Below, one piece after another: positions 32,866 through 40,320 of a stretch of DNA of 41,993 bases; positions within the stretch are counted from its first letter, which is position 1; every line of letters begins with the position of its first letter. The notes beneath the pieces are model-generated. The model was not told the DNA's origin. It saw only the letters and a list, made by a program, of their open reading frames with translations, and searched no databases. The stretch is taken from contig DHON01000016.1 of the NCBI GenBank assembly GCA_002409965.1, positions 48,968 to 90,960 on the forward strand, written 5' to 3'. The DNA comes from Firmicutes bacterium UBA5389. GTDB lineage: Bacteria > Bacillota > DTU025. A program made the translations under genes and the position numbers.

Positions 32866-35240
32866 TCATCCCTTGCCGACCTCATCGACAGCGCAATCCG
32901 ACCCCGTTCCTTGTCTATGGATACTACGCGAACACCAACTACATCGCCAACGCTCACGGCGTCCAGCGGGTGCCGCACATAGGTATCGGATAGCTCAGAG
33001 ATGTGCACCAGCCCATCCTGCTGCACTCCGATATCGACGAACGCGCCGAAGTCGACCACATTCCGCACCGTGCCCTCGAGCACCATCCCCGGGTGCACAT
33101 CGTCCATGGTCAGCACGTCGGTGCGCAGGACCGGCTGGGGCATCTCATCGCGCGGATCCCGCCCGGGCCGTTCAAGCGCCTCCACAATATCCTGCAGCGT
33201 TGGCGCCCCCACGTCCAGGCGAGTGGCCCATTCGGCGATGGCCTGGGTCGAGCTCCCGGCCGCCGACCCAACCATCCGTGCCTCCAGCAGGCTCAAGGCC
33301 TCGCGAAGCTGTTGTCGCCGCGGTCCCGCGGCATCGTCCACATCGTCTACTGAGAACCCCAGCTCAGCCAGGAGACGCTGCGCGATTGGGTAAGACTCCG
33401 GGTGGATCGGCGTATTGTCCAGCGGATTGGGGCTGCCGGGAACACGCAGGAATCCCGCGCATTGCTCGAAGGTCTTGGGGCCCAGGCGCGGGACGGCCTT
33501 CAGAGCCGCCCGATCCACGAACGGGCCGTCTGCATCGCGTTTCTTAACTATGTTGCCGGACACTGTTTGGCTCAAGCCGGCCACATACGACAGAAGCGCG
33601 GCCGACGCTGTGTTCAAGTCGACGCCCACGCGGTTCACAGCCGATTCCACCACCCCGCTCAGGGCGGAAGCCAGTTCCTTTTCGGCCACATCGTGCTGAT
33701 ACTGCCCCACTCCGATCGCCTTGGGTTCGATCTTCACCAGCTCGGCCAGGGGATCCTGCAGTCGACGCGCAATCGACACCGCACTGCGCTCCGACACGTC
33801 AAGCTCCGGGAACTCGCCGCGGGCGATTGCGGATGCCGAGTAGACCGATGCGCCGGCTTCACTCACAATCGCATATGCCAGCGACTGCGAACGCGCCGAT
33901 TTGGGGATCAGCCCCGCGACGAACGCCTCCGCCTCGCGCGATGCTGTGCCGTTACCGATGGCGATCAGGTCCACCGAGTGCCGGTCGATCATGGCCAGCA
34001 ACACGCGCTGCGCCTCCTCGATGCGCCTCTGGGGAGGCGTTGGGTAGACCACGGCCACCTCCAGCAGCTTGCCTGTGGCGTCCACCACGGCGATCTTGCA
34101 GCCCGTGCGGTATGCGGGGTCCACGCCCATCACCACTCTGCCGCGAATCGGCGGCGTGAGCAGCAGGGACTTCAAGTTGGCCCCGAACACCCGGATAGCC
34201 TGGGCGTCAGCCTGTTCAGTCAAGGCATTGCGCACGTCCCGCTCCACCGCCGGCGCAAGCAGACGGGCGTAGGCGTCCGCCGCGGCCAGCGCAAGCTCAG
34301 CATCGGCGGGGCTTGAGCCCGCCACGCCTGCTACATCGGCGCCAGCGCGACTGTCGCGGCCATTCCGGCTGTCGCGGCCATCGCAGCCTCCGCGCATCAA
34401 CCAGCGTCGCATGTACTCCAGCACCGGCTCAGCCTGGACCTCTACCTTGACGCGGATTGCTTTCTCCTGTTCGCCGCGGTTGATCGCCAACACCCGGTGA
34501 GGACGGATGCGCGCCACGGGCTCGCTGTACTCATAATACTGCTCATACGGCGTGCGCGCCGCGGAATCGATAGCCTCGGCGACGATCTCCCCGCGCCTGG
34601 CCGTCCACTGCCGCACCCACGCCCGCACCTCCGGGTCATCGGCTACCGTCTCCGCCACAATGTCGCGGGCCCCCGCCAGGGCCTGATCGGCCGTGTCCAG
34701 CCCATTGTCGGGGTTCACGAATTCGGCGGCCTGTTGCAGCGGATCGCCCTCCGCCGGCCGCGACATGAGCCAGGCAGCCAGCGGCTCCAGGCCGCGCTCC
34801 CGAGCCACGCCGGCACGGGTTCTGCGCTTTGGACGGAACGGGCGGTATATGTCCTCCACACGCTGAAGAGTGACGGCGGCTTCCAATGCCTGCGCGATCT
34901 GGGGCGTCAAGGCGCCCTGTTCATCGATGAGCCGGATGACCTCGGTCCTGCGGTTCGCCAGGTTCCGCAGGTATTCCACGCGCTGCTCAATGGCGCGCAA
35001 GACCTCTTCATCCAGTCCCCCAGTCTGCTCCTTACGATAACGGGCCAGGAACGGGATGGTGTTCCCCTCGTCCAGCAAGCGTACCACGCTCTCCACGTGT
35101 TGGCGGGGAACTCCAAGCTCGCGGCTGATCGCGGCGGCGATGTATCCTTCTGCTTTTGCGCCTGTCTCTGTCTTGATCTCTACCTTGGCCTCGGCCTCAG
35201 TCCCCGCCCTAGTTTGTTCCCTAGTTTCTATGGTCTGCAT
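32808..35240 (-). CDS. tex: Tex family RNA-binding transcription accessory protein
   Basis: Nucleic-acid-binding protein linked to transcription and RNA turnover. The 810-residue protein has the Tex N-terminal helical domain (LLDEGNTIPFLARYRKEQTG), a YqgF-like RNase H fold (VVMGVDPAYRTGCKIAVVDA), helix-hairpin-helix region (RVGVDLNTASAALLSYVAGL; PRLGPKTFEQCAGFLRV) and a C-terminal S1 domain (EGTVRNVVDFGAFVDIGVQQ). Odd: a Gly/Arg/Asp-rich insert (GCDGRDSRNGRDSRAGA) before the YqgF domain and an acidic/Lys-rich N-terminus. ATG 35240 follows TAGGAGG. Confidence 0.96.
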   Translation of the reverse strand: MQTIETREQTRAGTEAEAKVEIKTETGAKAEGYIAAAISRELGVPRQHVESVVRLLDEGNTIPFLARYRKEQTGGLDEEVLRAIEQRVEYLRNLANRRTEVIRLIDEQGALTPQIAQALEAAVTLQRVEDIYRPFRPKRRTRAGVARERGLEPLAAWLMSRPAEGDPLQQAAEFVNPDNGLDTADQALAGARDIVAETVADDPEVRAWVRQWTARRGEIVAEAIDSAARTPYEQYYEYSEPVARIRPHRVLAINRGEQEKAIRVKVEVQAEPVLEYMRRWLMRGGCDGRDSRNGRDSRAGADVAGVAGSSPADAELALAAADAYARLLAPAVERDVRNALTEQADAQAIRVFGANLKSLLLTPPIRGRVVMGVDPAYRTGCKIAVVDATGKLLEVAVVYPTPPQRRIEEAQRVLLAMIDRHSVDLIAIGNGTASREAEAFVAGLIPKSARSQSLAYAIVSEAGASVYSASAIARGEFPELDVSERSAVSIARRLQDPLAELVKIEPKAIGVGQYQHDVAEKELASALSGVVESAVNRVGVDLNTASAALLSYVAGLSQTVSGNIVKKRDADGPFVDRAALKAVPRLGPKTFEQCAGFLRVPGSPNPLDNTPIHPESYPIAQRLLAELGFSVDDVDDAAGPRRQQLREALSLLEARMVGSAAGSSTQAIAEWATRLDVGAPTLQDIVEALERPGRDPRDEMPQPVLRTDVLTMDDVHPGMVLEGTVRNVVDFGAFVDIGVQQDGLVHISELSDTYVRHPLDAVSVGDVVGVRVVSIDKERGRIALSMRSARDEWATGETKETGGQVRCPKH

Positions 35241-35314
35241 AAGTCCTCCTATGGAAAAGCGTCATCCGATGGGCATCCTACCGTCGCCGTGGATCAAGCT
35301 GAGTAAATCCCCCA

Positions 35315-35343
35315 AGTATCGGTAGTGAATACATCCCATGCAA
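35315..35343 (-). promoter_or_regulatory. Weak candidate sigma-70-type promoter of tex
   Basis: On the minus strand TTGCAT (35343-35338), a 17-base spacer and GATACT (35320-35315) lie about 75 bases upstream of tex. Spacing is ideal; the -10 has four of six consensus bases and the -35 three. Reported as a candidate only. Confidence 0.3.
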
Positions 35344-35404
35344 CCGACTGTCTTGTTATTCTATCACAGAGACTCGCTGCTTTCACGAACTGCCATCCCA
35401 GCAT

Positions 35405-35445
35405 CCCAGCTCCCAGCTCCCAGCTCCCAGCTCCCAGCTCCCAGC
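35405..35445. repeat. 7-bp tandem repeat (CCCAGCT) with G-quadruplex potential
   Basis: CCCAGCT repeats five times perfectly, followed by a sixth partial copy. On the minus strand this is GGG separated by four-base AGCT loops, six G tracts in all, which satisfies the intramolecular quadruplex pattern. It lies in the 364-base gap between the divergent tex and nuclease-like genes, about 160 bases upstream of the latter. Confidence 0.9.
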
Positions 35446-35604
35446 ACGCCCGAGCACGCCGGGACCTTTCGCCCATCGCATCTGGACGCGGCGCACGGCC
35501 ATGGACAAGATCGCCCATTCGGGCGATTCTGGCAGCCTTCGACCTATAGTAGTCTGGATGCTGCCGGGCACGATACGGGGGCTCCCCGGAAAGGTGGAAT
35601 CTCA

Positions 35605-36348
35605 ATGTCATTCAGGCAACACATCGCGAGCGTGGTACCGAAAGCGCTCGCCAGGGACAAAAGTCTTCCCGAGCTTGCGGTCCGCGTCTACTTGTCGTTG
35701 CAGCAAGAACGATTCAGTTCAATCGCCGAGCTTGCAGAGGCAATTGGAACGTGCCGCAACCGCGTAAGCAGGGCCGTCAGGGTTCTGATCCAAAAGGGAT
35801 GGGGAGCCTGCATCAGCTGCGAACACAGCCGGAGCAAGGTGATAGTCCCGACATGGCCGGTCAGCGTTGAGACGAAAATCGCTGACCTGATCAAGAGCGA
35901 CAAGGAGAACGTGGCTTTCTTGGGTCAATGGCTCATGTGGAACTGGCTGGACGTCCTTGTGGATCTTCTGGACTACCTCGACAACTCCAGACCTGACTGG
36001 CTCAGGAATGCCCAGACGGGATACCGCATGGAACTAGACCGCGAGTACCGTTCGCCCCGCGTGGCCTTCGAATTCCAGGGCAAGCAACACTTCAGACCGA
36101 CACAGGCCTATCCCGACGAAGAAGCACAGATAAAGCAGCAGCTGAGAGACGACCAGAAGGTAGGGGTGTGCCTGCGAAACGGAGTCCGACTCGTCGAGGT
36201 CACCCATGAGGACCTGACTCTCAAAGGGATGCTCAAGAAAGCGGAAGGGCTTCCCTTAAGACACTACAGGGCCAATGGCCCGATTATCAAGACAGTTGGG
36301 CAGCTCAGCGACTCGCATATCGCCCGGATGATACGGCAAGGACTCTAG
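35605..36348 (+). CDS. Winged-helix plus PD-(D/E)XK/Vsr-like putative nuclease
   Basis: 247 residues from ATG 35605, seven bases after AAAGGTGG. The N-terminal third holds a MarR/GntR-like helix-turn-helix (SSIAELAEAIGTCRNRVSRA, 38-57). The C-terminal half has YRMELDREYRSPRVAFEFQG then KQHF (140-163), RDDQKVGVCLRNGVRLVEVT (181-200). This D-x10-ExQGKQH ... RD..K...C...GV.L.E pattern is that of Vsr-like PD-(D/E)XK proteins, with D145, E156 and Q158/K160 as candidate catalytic residues. The specific family is not known to me. Stand-alone gene in a repeat-rich gap; DNA-binding plus nuclease suggests defence, repair or a mobile element. Confidence 0.6.
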   Translation: MSFRQHIASVVPKALARDKSLPELAVRVYLSLQQERFSSIAELAEAIGTCRNRVSRAVRVLIQKGWGACISCEHSRSKVIVPTWPVSVETKIADLIKSDKENVAFLGQWLMWNWLDVLVDLLDYLDNSRPDWLRNAQTGYRMELDREYRSPRVAFEFQGKQHFRPTQAYPDEEAQIKQQLRDDQKVGVCLRNGVRLVEVTHEDLTLKGMLKKAEGLPLRHYRANGPIIKTVGQLSDSHIARMIRQGL

Positions 36349-36422
36349 AACCGCGTTGAGCTGGGGTAATGTGATACGCCGCGATTCACAACGCTTCTTC
36401 CGCTATGTGCCGGGAAAGCAGG

Positions 36423-36639
36423 CGATGGTTGCTGTATAATCGGGTGTATAGATGCATGGAGCGGGCGGGATGATAAACACGATGGGTGTTTGTGACGGGT
36501 ATGTTGGTTGTTGGTCTTGATCCATACACTTTATGTCGTTTGCGGTCCTTATGCGTGCGGTCTTTGCCCAATTTAACCCAGCAGGCACTTCCCTCAGACC
36601 CGGTATACAACCATACACCGTATTATACATCAACCATCG
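36423..36639. mobile_element. MITE-like element with 29-bp terminal inverted repeats
   Basis: The ends 36423-36451 and the reverse complement of 36611-36639 match at 25 of 29 bases (both begin CGATGGTTG and contain TGTATAAT and GGTGTAT). The 217-bp body has no ORF with a ribosome site and is more AT-rich than its surroundings. It contains a small dyad (AAACAC/GTGTTT near 36475). No clear target-site duplication was found. It could also be a pair of facing promoter/operator sites. Confidence 0.45.
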
Positions 36640-36723
36640 TCGGGAATTGCGGCGGATAGAGAAAGAAACGCCGCGAATCGAGACACATTCCATTTTATCC
36701 CGCATAACCGCCCCCAAAAGGTA

Positions 36724-36746
36724 GTGGGCGGCCCTGCGCCGCCCAC
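36724..36746. terminator. Hairpin terminator downstream of the MalG-type gene
   Basis: Perfect 9-bp arms GTGGGCGGC (36724-36732) and GCCGCCCAC (36738-36746) with a five-base loop. On the minus strand it follows the permease gene by about 100 bases and is trailed by TACCTTTTGG; on the plus strand by TTTCCCTT, so it may end transcription from both sides. Confidence 0.65.
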
Positions 36747-36756
36747 TTTCCCTTAA

Positions 36757-36808
36757 CACATCTCCCGTCCCCGGCACATCTCCCGTCCCCGGCACGTCTC
36801 CCGTCTCG
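36757..36808. repeat. 18-bp tandem repeat (CACATCTCCCGTCCCCGG), nearly three copies
   Basis: Two perfect units (36757-36774, 36775-36792) and a degenerate third (36793-36808). The array lies between the hairpin and the stop codon of the MalG-type permease gene, outside any supported coding sequence. An overlapping minus-strand frame would read it as repeated GTGDVP, but that frame has no start signal. Confidence 0.85.
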
Positions 36809-36845
36809 TCCATCCTTGTTGCCTCCAACCAGACTCCCATCTGGC

Positions 36846-37700
36846 CTATTCCTTGATGCCCCCAAGAGTGAGGCCGGATATGAGCCACTTGGACGAATAC
36901 AGGAACAGCAGCATCGCCGGGATGGCCACGAGCACCGATGCCGCCGCGAACACGTTCCATTGTGTGGAGAATTGGTCCATGAGCTTCTGGAAACCCAGAG
37001 GCCATGTGAACATCGCAGCCTTCTGCAGCATCACCCTGGCCATCATGAACTCGCTCCAGGCAGTCATGAAACTGAACAGGCCCGCGATTGCCAGCGCGGG
37101 AGTGGAAAGCGGCACTATGATCCGGTAGAAGGCCGTGATCGGGCCAGCGCCGTCCACCATCGCCGCCTCCTCAAGTTCCCGGGGGATGGTGTCGTAGTAA
37201 CCCTTCAGAAGCCAGATCGAGAAGGGCACCGATCCAGCTGAGTAGCTCAGGATCATACCTGTATACGTGTTGAACAGCCGCAGCCTCACTACCATTACGT
37301 ATATGGGAAGGAGCAGCATCCCCGGGGGTAGCATCTGCGTTGTGAGCAGGAATAACAGCCCCTGTCGCCGGCCCGGGAATGCCCACCTCGAGAAGGCGTA
37401 GGCCGCGGCCGCAGCCAGCAGCACTCCTACCATCACCGTTGCCACCGATACCAGTATGCTGTTCCATAGCCAGATAGTGAAGTCCTTTTCCATTACCAAG
37501 GTCTTGTAGTTGTTGAAGGTGGCGCCCGCAGGTATCAGCGACAGGTCCGTAGAGAGCAGGGCTGAACCCGGTCGGAGAGATATGCTGACCACGCGAAGGA
37601 ACGGGTACACAGCCACAGCGCACGCGCATATCAGCACAATGTGAATCAAGAGCCGTTTCGCCGGGCTATCGCCGCGCGAGCCCTGGAAGAATCGCCTCAT
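36846..37700 (-). CDS. Maltose-type ABC transporter permease (MalG-like)
   Basis: 284-residue inner-membrane permease with six hydrophobic segments and the EAA loop TIPRELEEAAMVDGAGPITA. The C-terminus WLISGLTLGGIKE is typical for MalG. ATG 37700 overlaps the MalF-type stop as ATGA. It is the last gene of a LacI/binding protein/MalF/MalG set. Maltose, maltodextrin or another oligosaccharide is the likely substrate; the ATPase must be supplied elsewhere. Confidence 0.94.
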   Translation of the reverse strand: MRRFFQGSRGDSPAKRLLIHIVLICACAVAVYPFLRVVSISLRPGSALLSTDLSLIPAGATFNNYKTLVMEKDFTIWLWNSILVSVATVMVGVLLAAAAAYAFSRWAFPGRRQGLLFLLTTQMLPPGMLLLPIYVMVVRLRLFNTYTGMILSYSAGSVPFSIWLLKGYYDTIPRELEEAAMVDGAGPITAFYRIIVPLSTPALAIAGLFSFMTAWSEFMMARVMLQKAAMFTWPLGFQKLMDQFSTQWNVFAAASVLVAIPAMLLFLYSSKWLISGLTLGGIKE

Positions 37701-38728
37701 CGCTCCCCCACCCCCTTGAATCCTCCGGATACTCGCAGGTAAATGCCGGCGAATATCAGCAGGAAGACGAAGATGACCAGCGAGTATGCAGCTCCGAAGC
37801 CATAGCGGTAGAACTCAAAGACCGCTTTGTACAGCGAGGTGACAAGAATGTCGGTCCCTTCCATGGGGCCGCCCTTGGTTATGAGGTATATCACGTTGAA
37901 GTTGTTGAACGTCCACACTATGCCCAGTATCACCGCGGGCGTCAGCACCGGCTGGAGAAGCGGCATCGTGATCGACCTAAACTGGTGCCATCCGGACGCG
38001 CCGTCGATCTGAGCAGCGTCATAGTACTCCGACGAGATGCTCTGCAGTCCGCCGAGTATAGTAACCATCATGAACGGGATGCCCAGCCATATGTTGACCA
38101 GTACAACTGCAACAAATGCCCATTTCGGATCAGAGAGCCACTGTATGGGCTGAAAACCGAATCGCTGCAGCACCAGGTTGACAAACCCGTATTGATAGTG
38201 GAACTCGCCCTTCCAGGCGAGGGCGGCAATGACCTGCGGTATGGCCCACGGAACAACAAGAAGGGTCCGGTATATCGCCTTGCCCCGCATCGGGCGGTTG
38301 AGCAAAATCGCCAAGAAGAGCCCGCCCAACACGTGAAAGAAGACGTTCGCCACCGTCCACACCATAGTCCTCCCAAGCAGCTGCATGAAGGTAACGTTCT
38401 GGAGAACCGGATGCCTGAACACGTCCAGAAGATTCTGTATTCCGCATGAAAGGCCCACTGAGAACTGCTTGAACCTGTACATGCTCATGTTGCTAAACGC
38501 GAGATAGATATTGAACCCAAACGGGTATATGACGAGCGCCATGACGGCCACAAACGCAGGGAGGATCAGCATTATCGGCAATGCATACTTGTGTTTCAGC
38601 ATTCGATGCAGGACCAGATATGCCAGCCCTTCCAGAGCCGCCGTCCCTGCCGCCACTATCACAAGAAACCGCACGGTTTCTTGAAGCCCGCTCGACATGA
38701 TGTCCCAGGTCAGTGGGATCAACTCCAT
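37697..38728 (-). CDS. Maltose-type ABC transporter permease (MalF-like)
   Basis: 343 residues from ATG 38728 (MELIPLTWDIM), with a GGTGGGGGTG stretch as the ribosome site; GTG 38740 is possible. It has an extra N-terminal membrane helix before the six-helix core, the EAA loop EYYDAAQIDGASGWHQFRSI and the MalF-type stretch TFNNFNVIYLITKGGP, both conserved in maltose transporters. Coupled to the MalG-like gene by a 4-base overlap. Confidence 0.94.
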   Translation of the reverse strand: MELIPLTWDIMSSGLQETVRFLVIVAAGTAALEGLAYLVLHRMLKHKYALPIMLILPAFVAVMALVIYPFGFNIYLAFSNMSMYRFKQFSVGLSCGIQNLLDVFRHPVLQNVTFMQLLGRTMVWTVANVFFHVLGGLFLAILLNRPMRGKAIYRTLLVVPWAIPQVIAALAWKGEFHYQYGFVNLVLQRFGFQPIQWLSDPKWAFVAVVLVNIWLGIPFMMVTILGGLQSISSEYYDAAQIDGASGWHQFRSITMPLLQPVLTPAVILGIVWTFNNFNVIYLITKGGPMEGTDILVTSLYKAVFEFYRYGFGAAYSLVIFVFLLIFAGIYLRVSGGFKGVGER

Positions 38729-38856
38729 CACCACCCCCACCTGACATTACGAGCCCTCCCGAAGTGGAATCGGACGGCCCGGGCTGTGCACGTTGGCACA
38801 CATGGGGAAACGCGCCCAGACCGTCGCAACGCCACTACGCCACTACGCCGCTGGGG

Positions 38857-40116
38857 CTACTTCGTCATCTCGCGAATCAGCTTCTCGCAGGCATCCTGCA
38901 TGGCCTTGGCGGCATCCTTGGGGGCCATCTTGCCGGCCATCACGGCCTCCTGGTTCGGTCGAATGGCATCCCAAGCAGCCCTCATCTCAGGCACTGTGGG
39001 CATCGGTTTGCCCACTACCATCTGGTCGGCGGACCCCTTGAGGAGCGGATCAGCCGTCACCAGCGGGCTGTCGAGCGCCGAGGCCAGCGCAGGCAGGCGC
39101 TTGTGCTTCTTGAGGAACATCAGCTGGGCCTCGGAGGACGTGCAGTACTGCACGAACTCCTTCGCGATCTGCAGCTTGTCTCCAGAAAGGTATTCAGGCA
39201 GCATGAAGTATATGCCAGAGGTCATCGGGGACGGCCAGCGCCCGGTCTTGCTGACCATCGGAATGCGGGCCACGCCCAGATCCAGCTTGCTCTTGACTTC
39301 ATCGGCCTGGTATCCCGCGAGCGACCAGTCTCCGTTGATCAGCATGGCGGCCTTTCCTTCCTTGAAAAGGGAGTCGGCCGCGTTGTAGTCGCACTCCAGC
39401 GGCACAATCTTGTGGACGAACTTGAGGTCGTACATGAACTGCAGGGTGTCTACCATCGCCTGATTGTTCAGGGTCGGCTTCGTGCCGTCGAGCGGCCAGC
39501 CGCCAAAACCCCCCAGCCAAGGCGCGAGCCAGAACGGCTCGTTCAGGTTGTAGACCAGGCCGTACTGGTCAGGCATCCCGTCTTTGTTGAGGTCGCGGGT
39601 GAGCCCCTTTGCCACCTTGATCATCTCATCAGTGTTCTTGGGCGGAGCGGCAATGAGCTTCTTATTGTACAGCAGCATCAGGTGGTTGCCCACGCTGATG
39701 GGCACACCCCAGGTCTTGCCGTCGAGCTCCACAGCCTCCAGGCCGGGCTTGGCGAAACCAGCGAGGAAGTCCGTCCCGAACACCTCGTCCACTGGCCTGA
39801 TAAGCTTCATCGCCACGAATGGGCCCGCATGGTCCGACACAGTCCACAGAAGATCCGGCCCCGCGCCGGCGAACGCTGCCGACTGGTAGTTCTGCCTGAG
39901 ATCTTCCACGCCGTAGTTGAGTATCTCGAAAGTCAGCCCAGGATGGGATTTCGCGAATTCCTCAGTGAGTTTCACAATGTCCTGTAGAACCCCTTCGGCC
40001 TCGCTCTCCTTGGTCCAGATGGCGAAGTTGATCTTCTTCGCTGCAGCAAAACCGGTAGGTACGATCAGCGCAAGCATCAGGAAAGCCACTAATGATGAAA
40101 CAACCGCTCTTTTCAC
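38857..40116 (-). CDS. Maltose/maltodextrin-type substrate-binding protein (MalE-like)
   Basis: Family 1 solute-binding protein, 419 residues. Signal peptide MKRAVVSSLVAFLMLALIVP TGFAAA is followed by the mature start KINFAIWTKESEAEGVLQ; no lipobox cysteine is present, so a soluble periplasmic protein is expected. MalE-like stretches include AFAGAGPDLLWTVSDHAGPF, LLYNKKLI, KEGKAAMLINGDWSLAGYQ and YFMLPEYLSGDKLQIAKEFV. The start is GTG 40116, eight bases after GAGGAGG. A 13-bp palindrome 33 bases upstream is a candidate LacI-type operator. First gene of the importer operon. Confidence 0.92.
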   Translation of the reverse strand: MKRAVVSSLVAFLMLALIVPTGFAAAKKINFAIWTKESEAEGVLQDIVKLTEEFAKSHPGLTFEILNYGVEDLRQNYQSAAFAGAGPDLLWTVSDHAGPFVAMKLIRPVDEVFGTDFLAGFAKPGLEAVELDGKTWGVPISVGNHLMLLYNKKLIAAPPKNTDEMIKVAKGLTRDLNKDGMPDQYGLVYNLNEPFWLAPWLGGFGGWPLDGTKPTLNNQAMVDTLQFMYDLKFVHKIVPLECDYNAADSLFKEGKAAMLINGDWSLAGYQADEVKSKLDLGVARIPMVSKTGRWPSPMTSGIYFMLPEYLSGDKLQIAKEFVQYCTSSEAQLMFLKKHKRLPALASALDSPLVTADPLLKGSADQMVVGKPMPTVPEMRAAWDAIRPNQEAVMAGKMAPKDAAKAMQDACEKLIREMTK

Positions 40117-40148
40117 TAGAATAGCCTCCTCTCATAATCGACCCGATG

Positions 40149-40161
40149 ATTGACCGTCAAT
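40149..40161. promoter_or_regulatory. Candidate LacI-family operator upstream of the MalE-like gene
   Basis: ATTGAC-C-GTCAAT is a perfect 6-bp-arm palindrome about 33-45 bases before the start codon, where repressor binding would block transcription. The LacI-family gene just upstream is the obvious candidate regulator. No convincing -35/-10 pair was found in the 178-base gap. Confidence 0.45.
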
Positions 40162-40265
40162 GCGGCCGAACCAGATTGCAACGCACTGGAATCAGATCCC
40201 TTTACTCGAACATAACTGGGTCAAACGCCCCACACTTCGCCCTGCCAGAACATCACCTCCGGTTT

Positions 40266-40320
40266 CATGCGAACTCATGCGGCCTCATGCTAGTTCACGC
40301 AGTTCCATGCGAGTTCACGG
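40266..40320. repeat. 10-bp phased degenerate repeat (CATGCNNNTT) at the end of the LacI gene
   Basis: Five consecutive 10-bp units begin at 40266, 40276, 40286, 40296 and 40306 with CATGC, CATGC, CATGC, CACGC and CATGC; a sixth begins CACGG at 40316. Half lies in the intergenic gap and half encodes the last residues of the LacI-type regulator (NSHGTA). Spacing of one helical turn is notable. Confidence 0.7.

Noticed and set aside
35338..35604. Longer N-terminus for the nuclease-like gene starting at 35338
   Set aside because: The extension would translate the heptamer repeat (repeated Ser-Gln-Leu-Pro-Ala-Pro) and has no ribosome site; ATG 35605 has a good one.
36403..37005. Minus-strand ORF of 200 codons across the end of the MalG-type gene
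   Set aside because: It lies partly in a wrong frame of the permease gene and partly across tandem repeats and the inverted-repeat element; no start signal and no family-like stretch.
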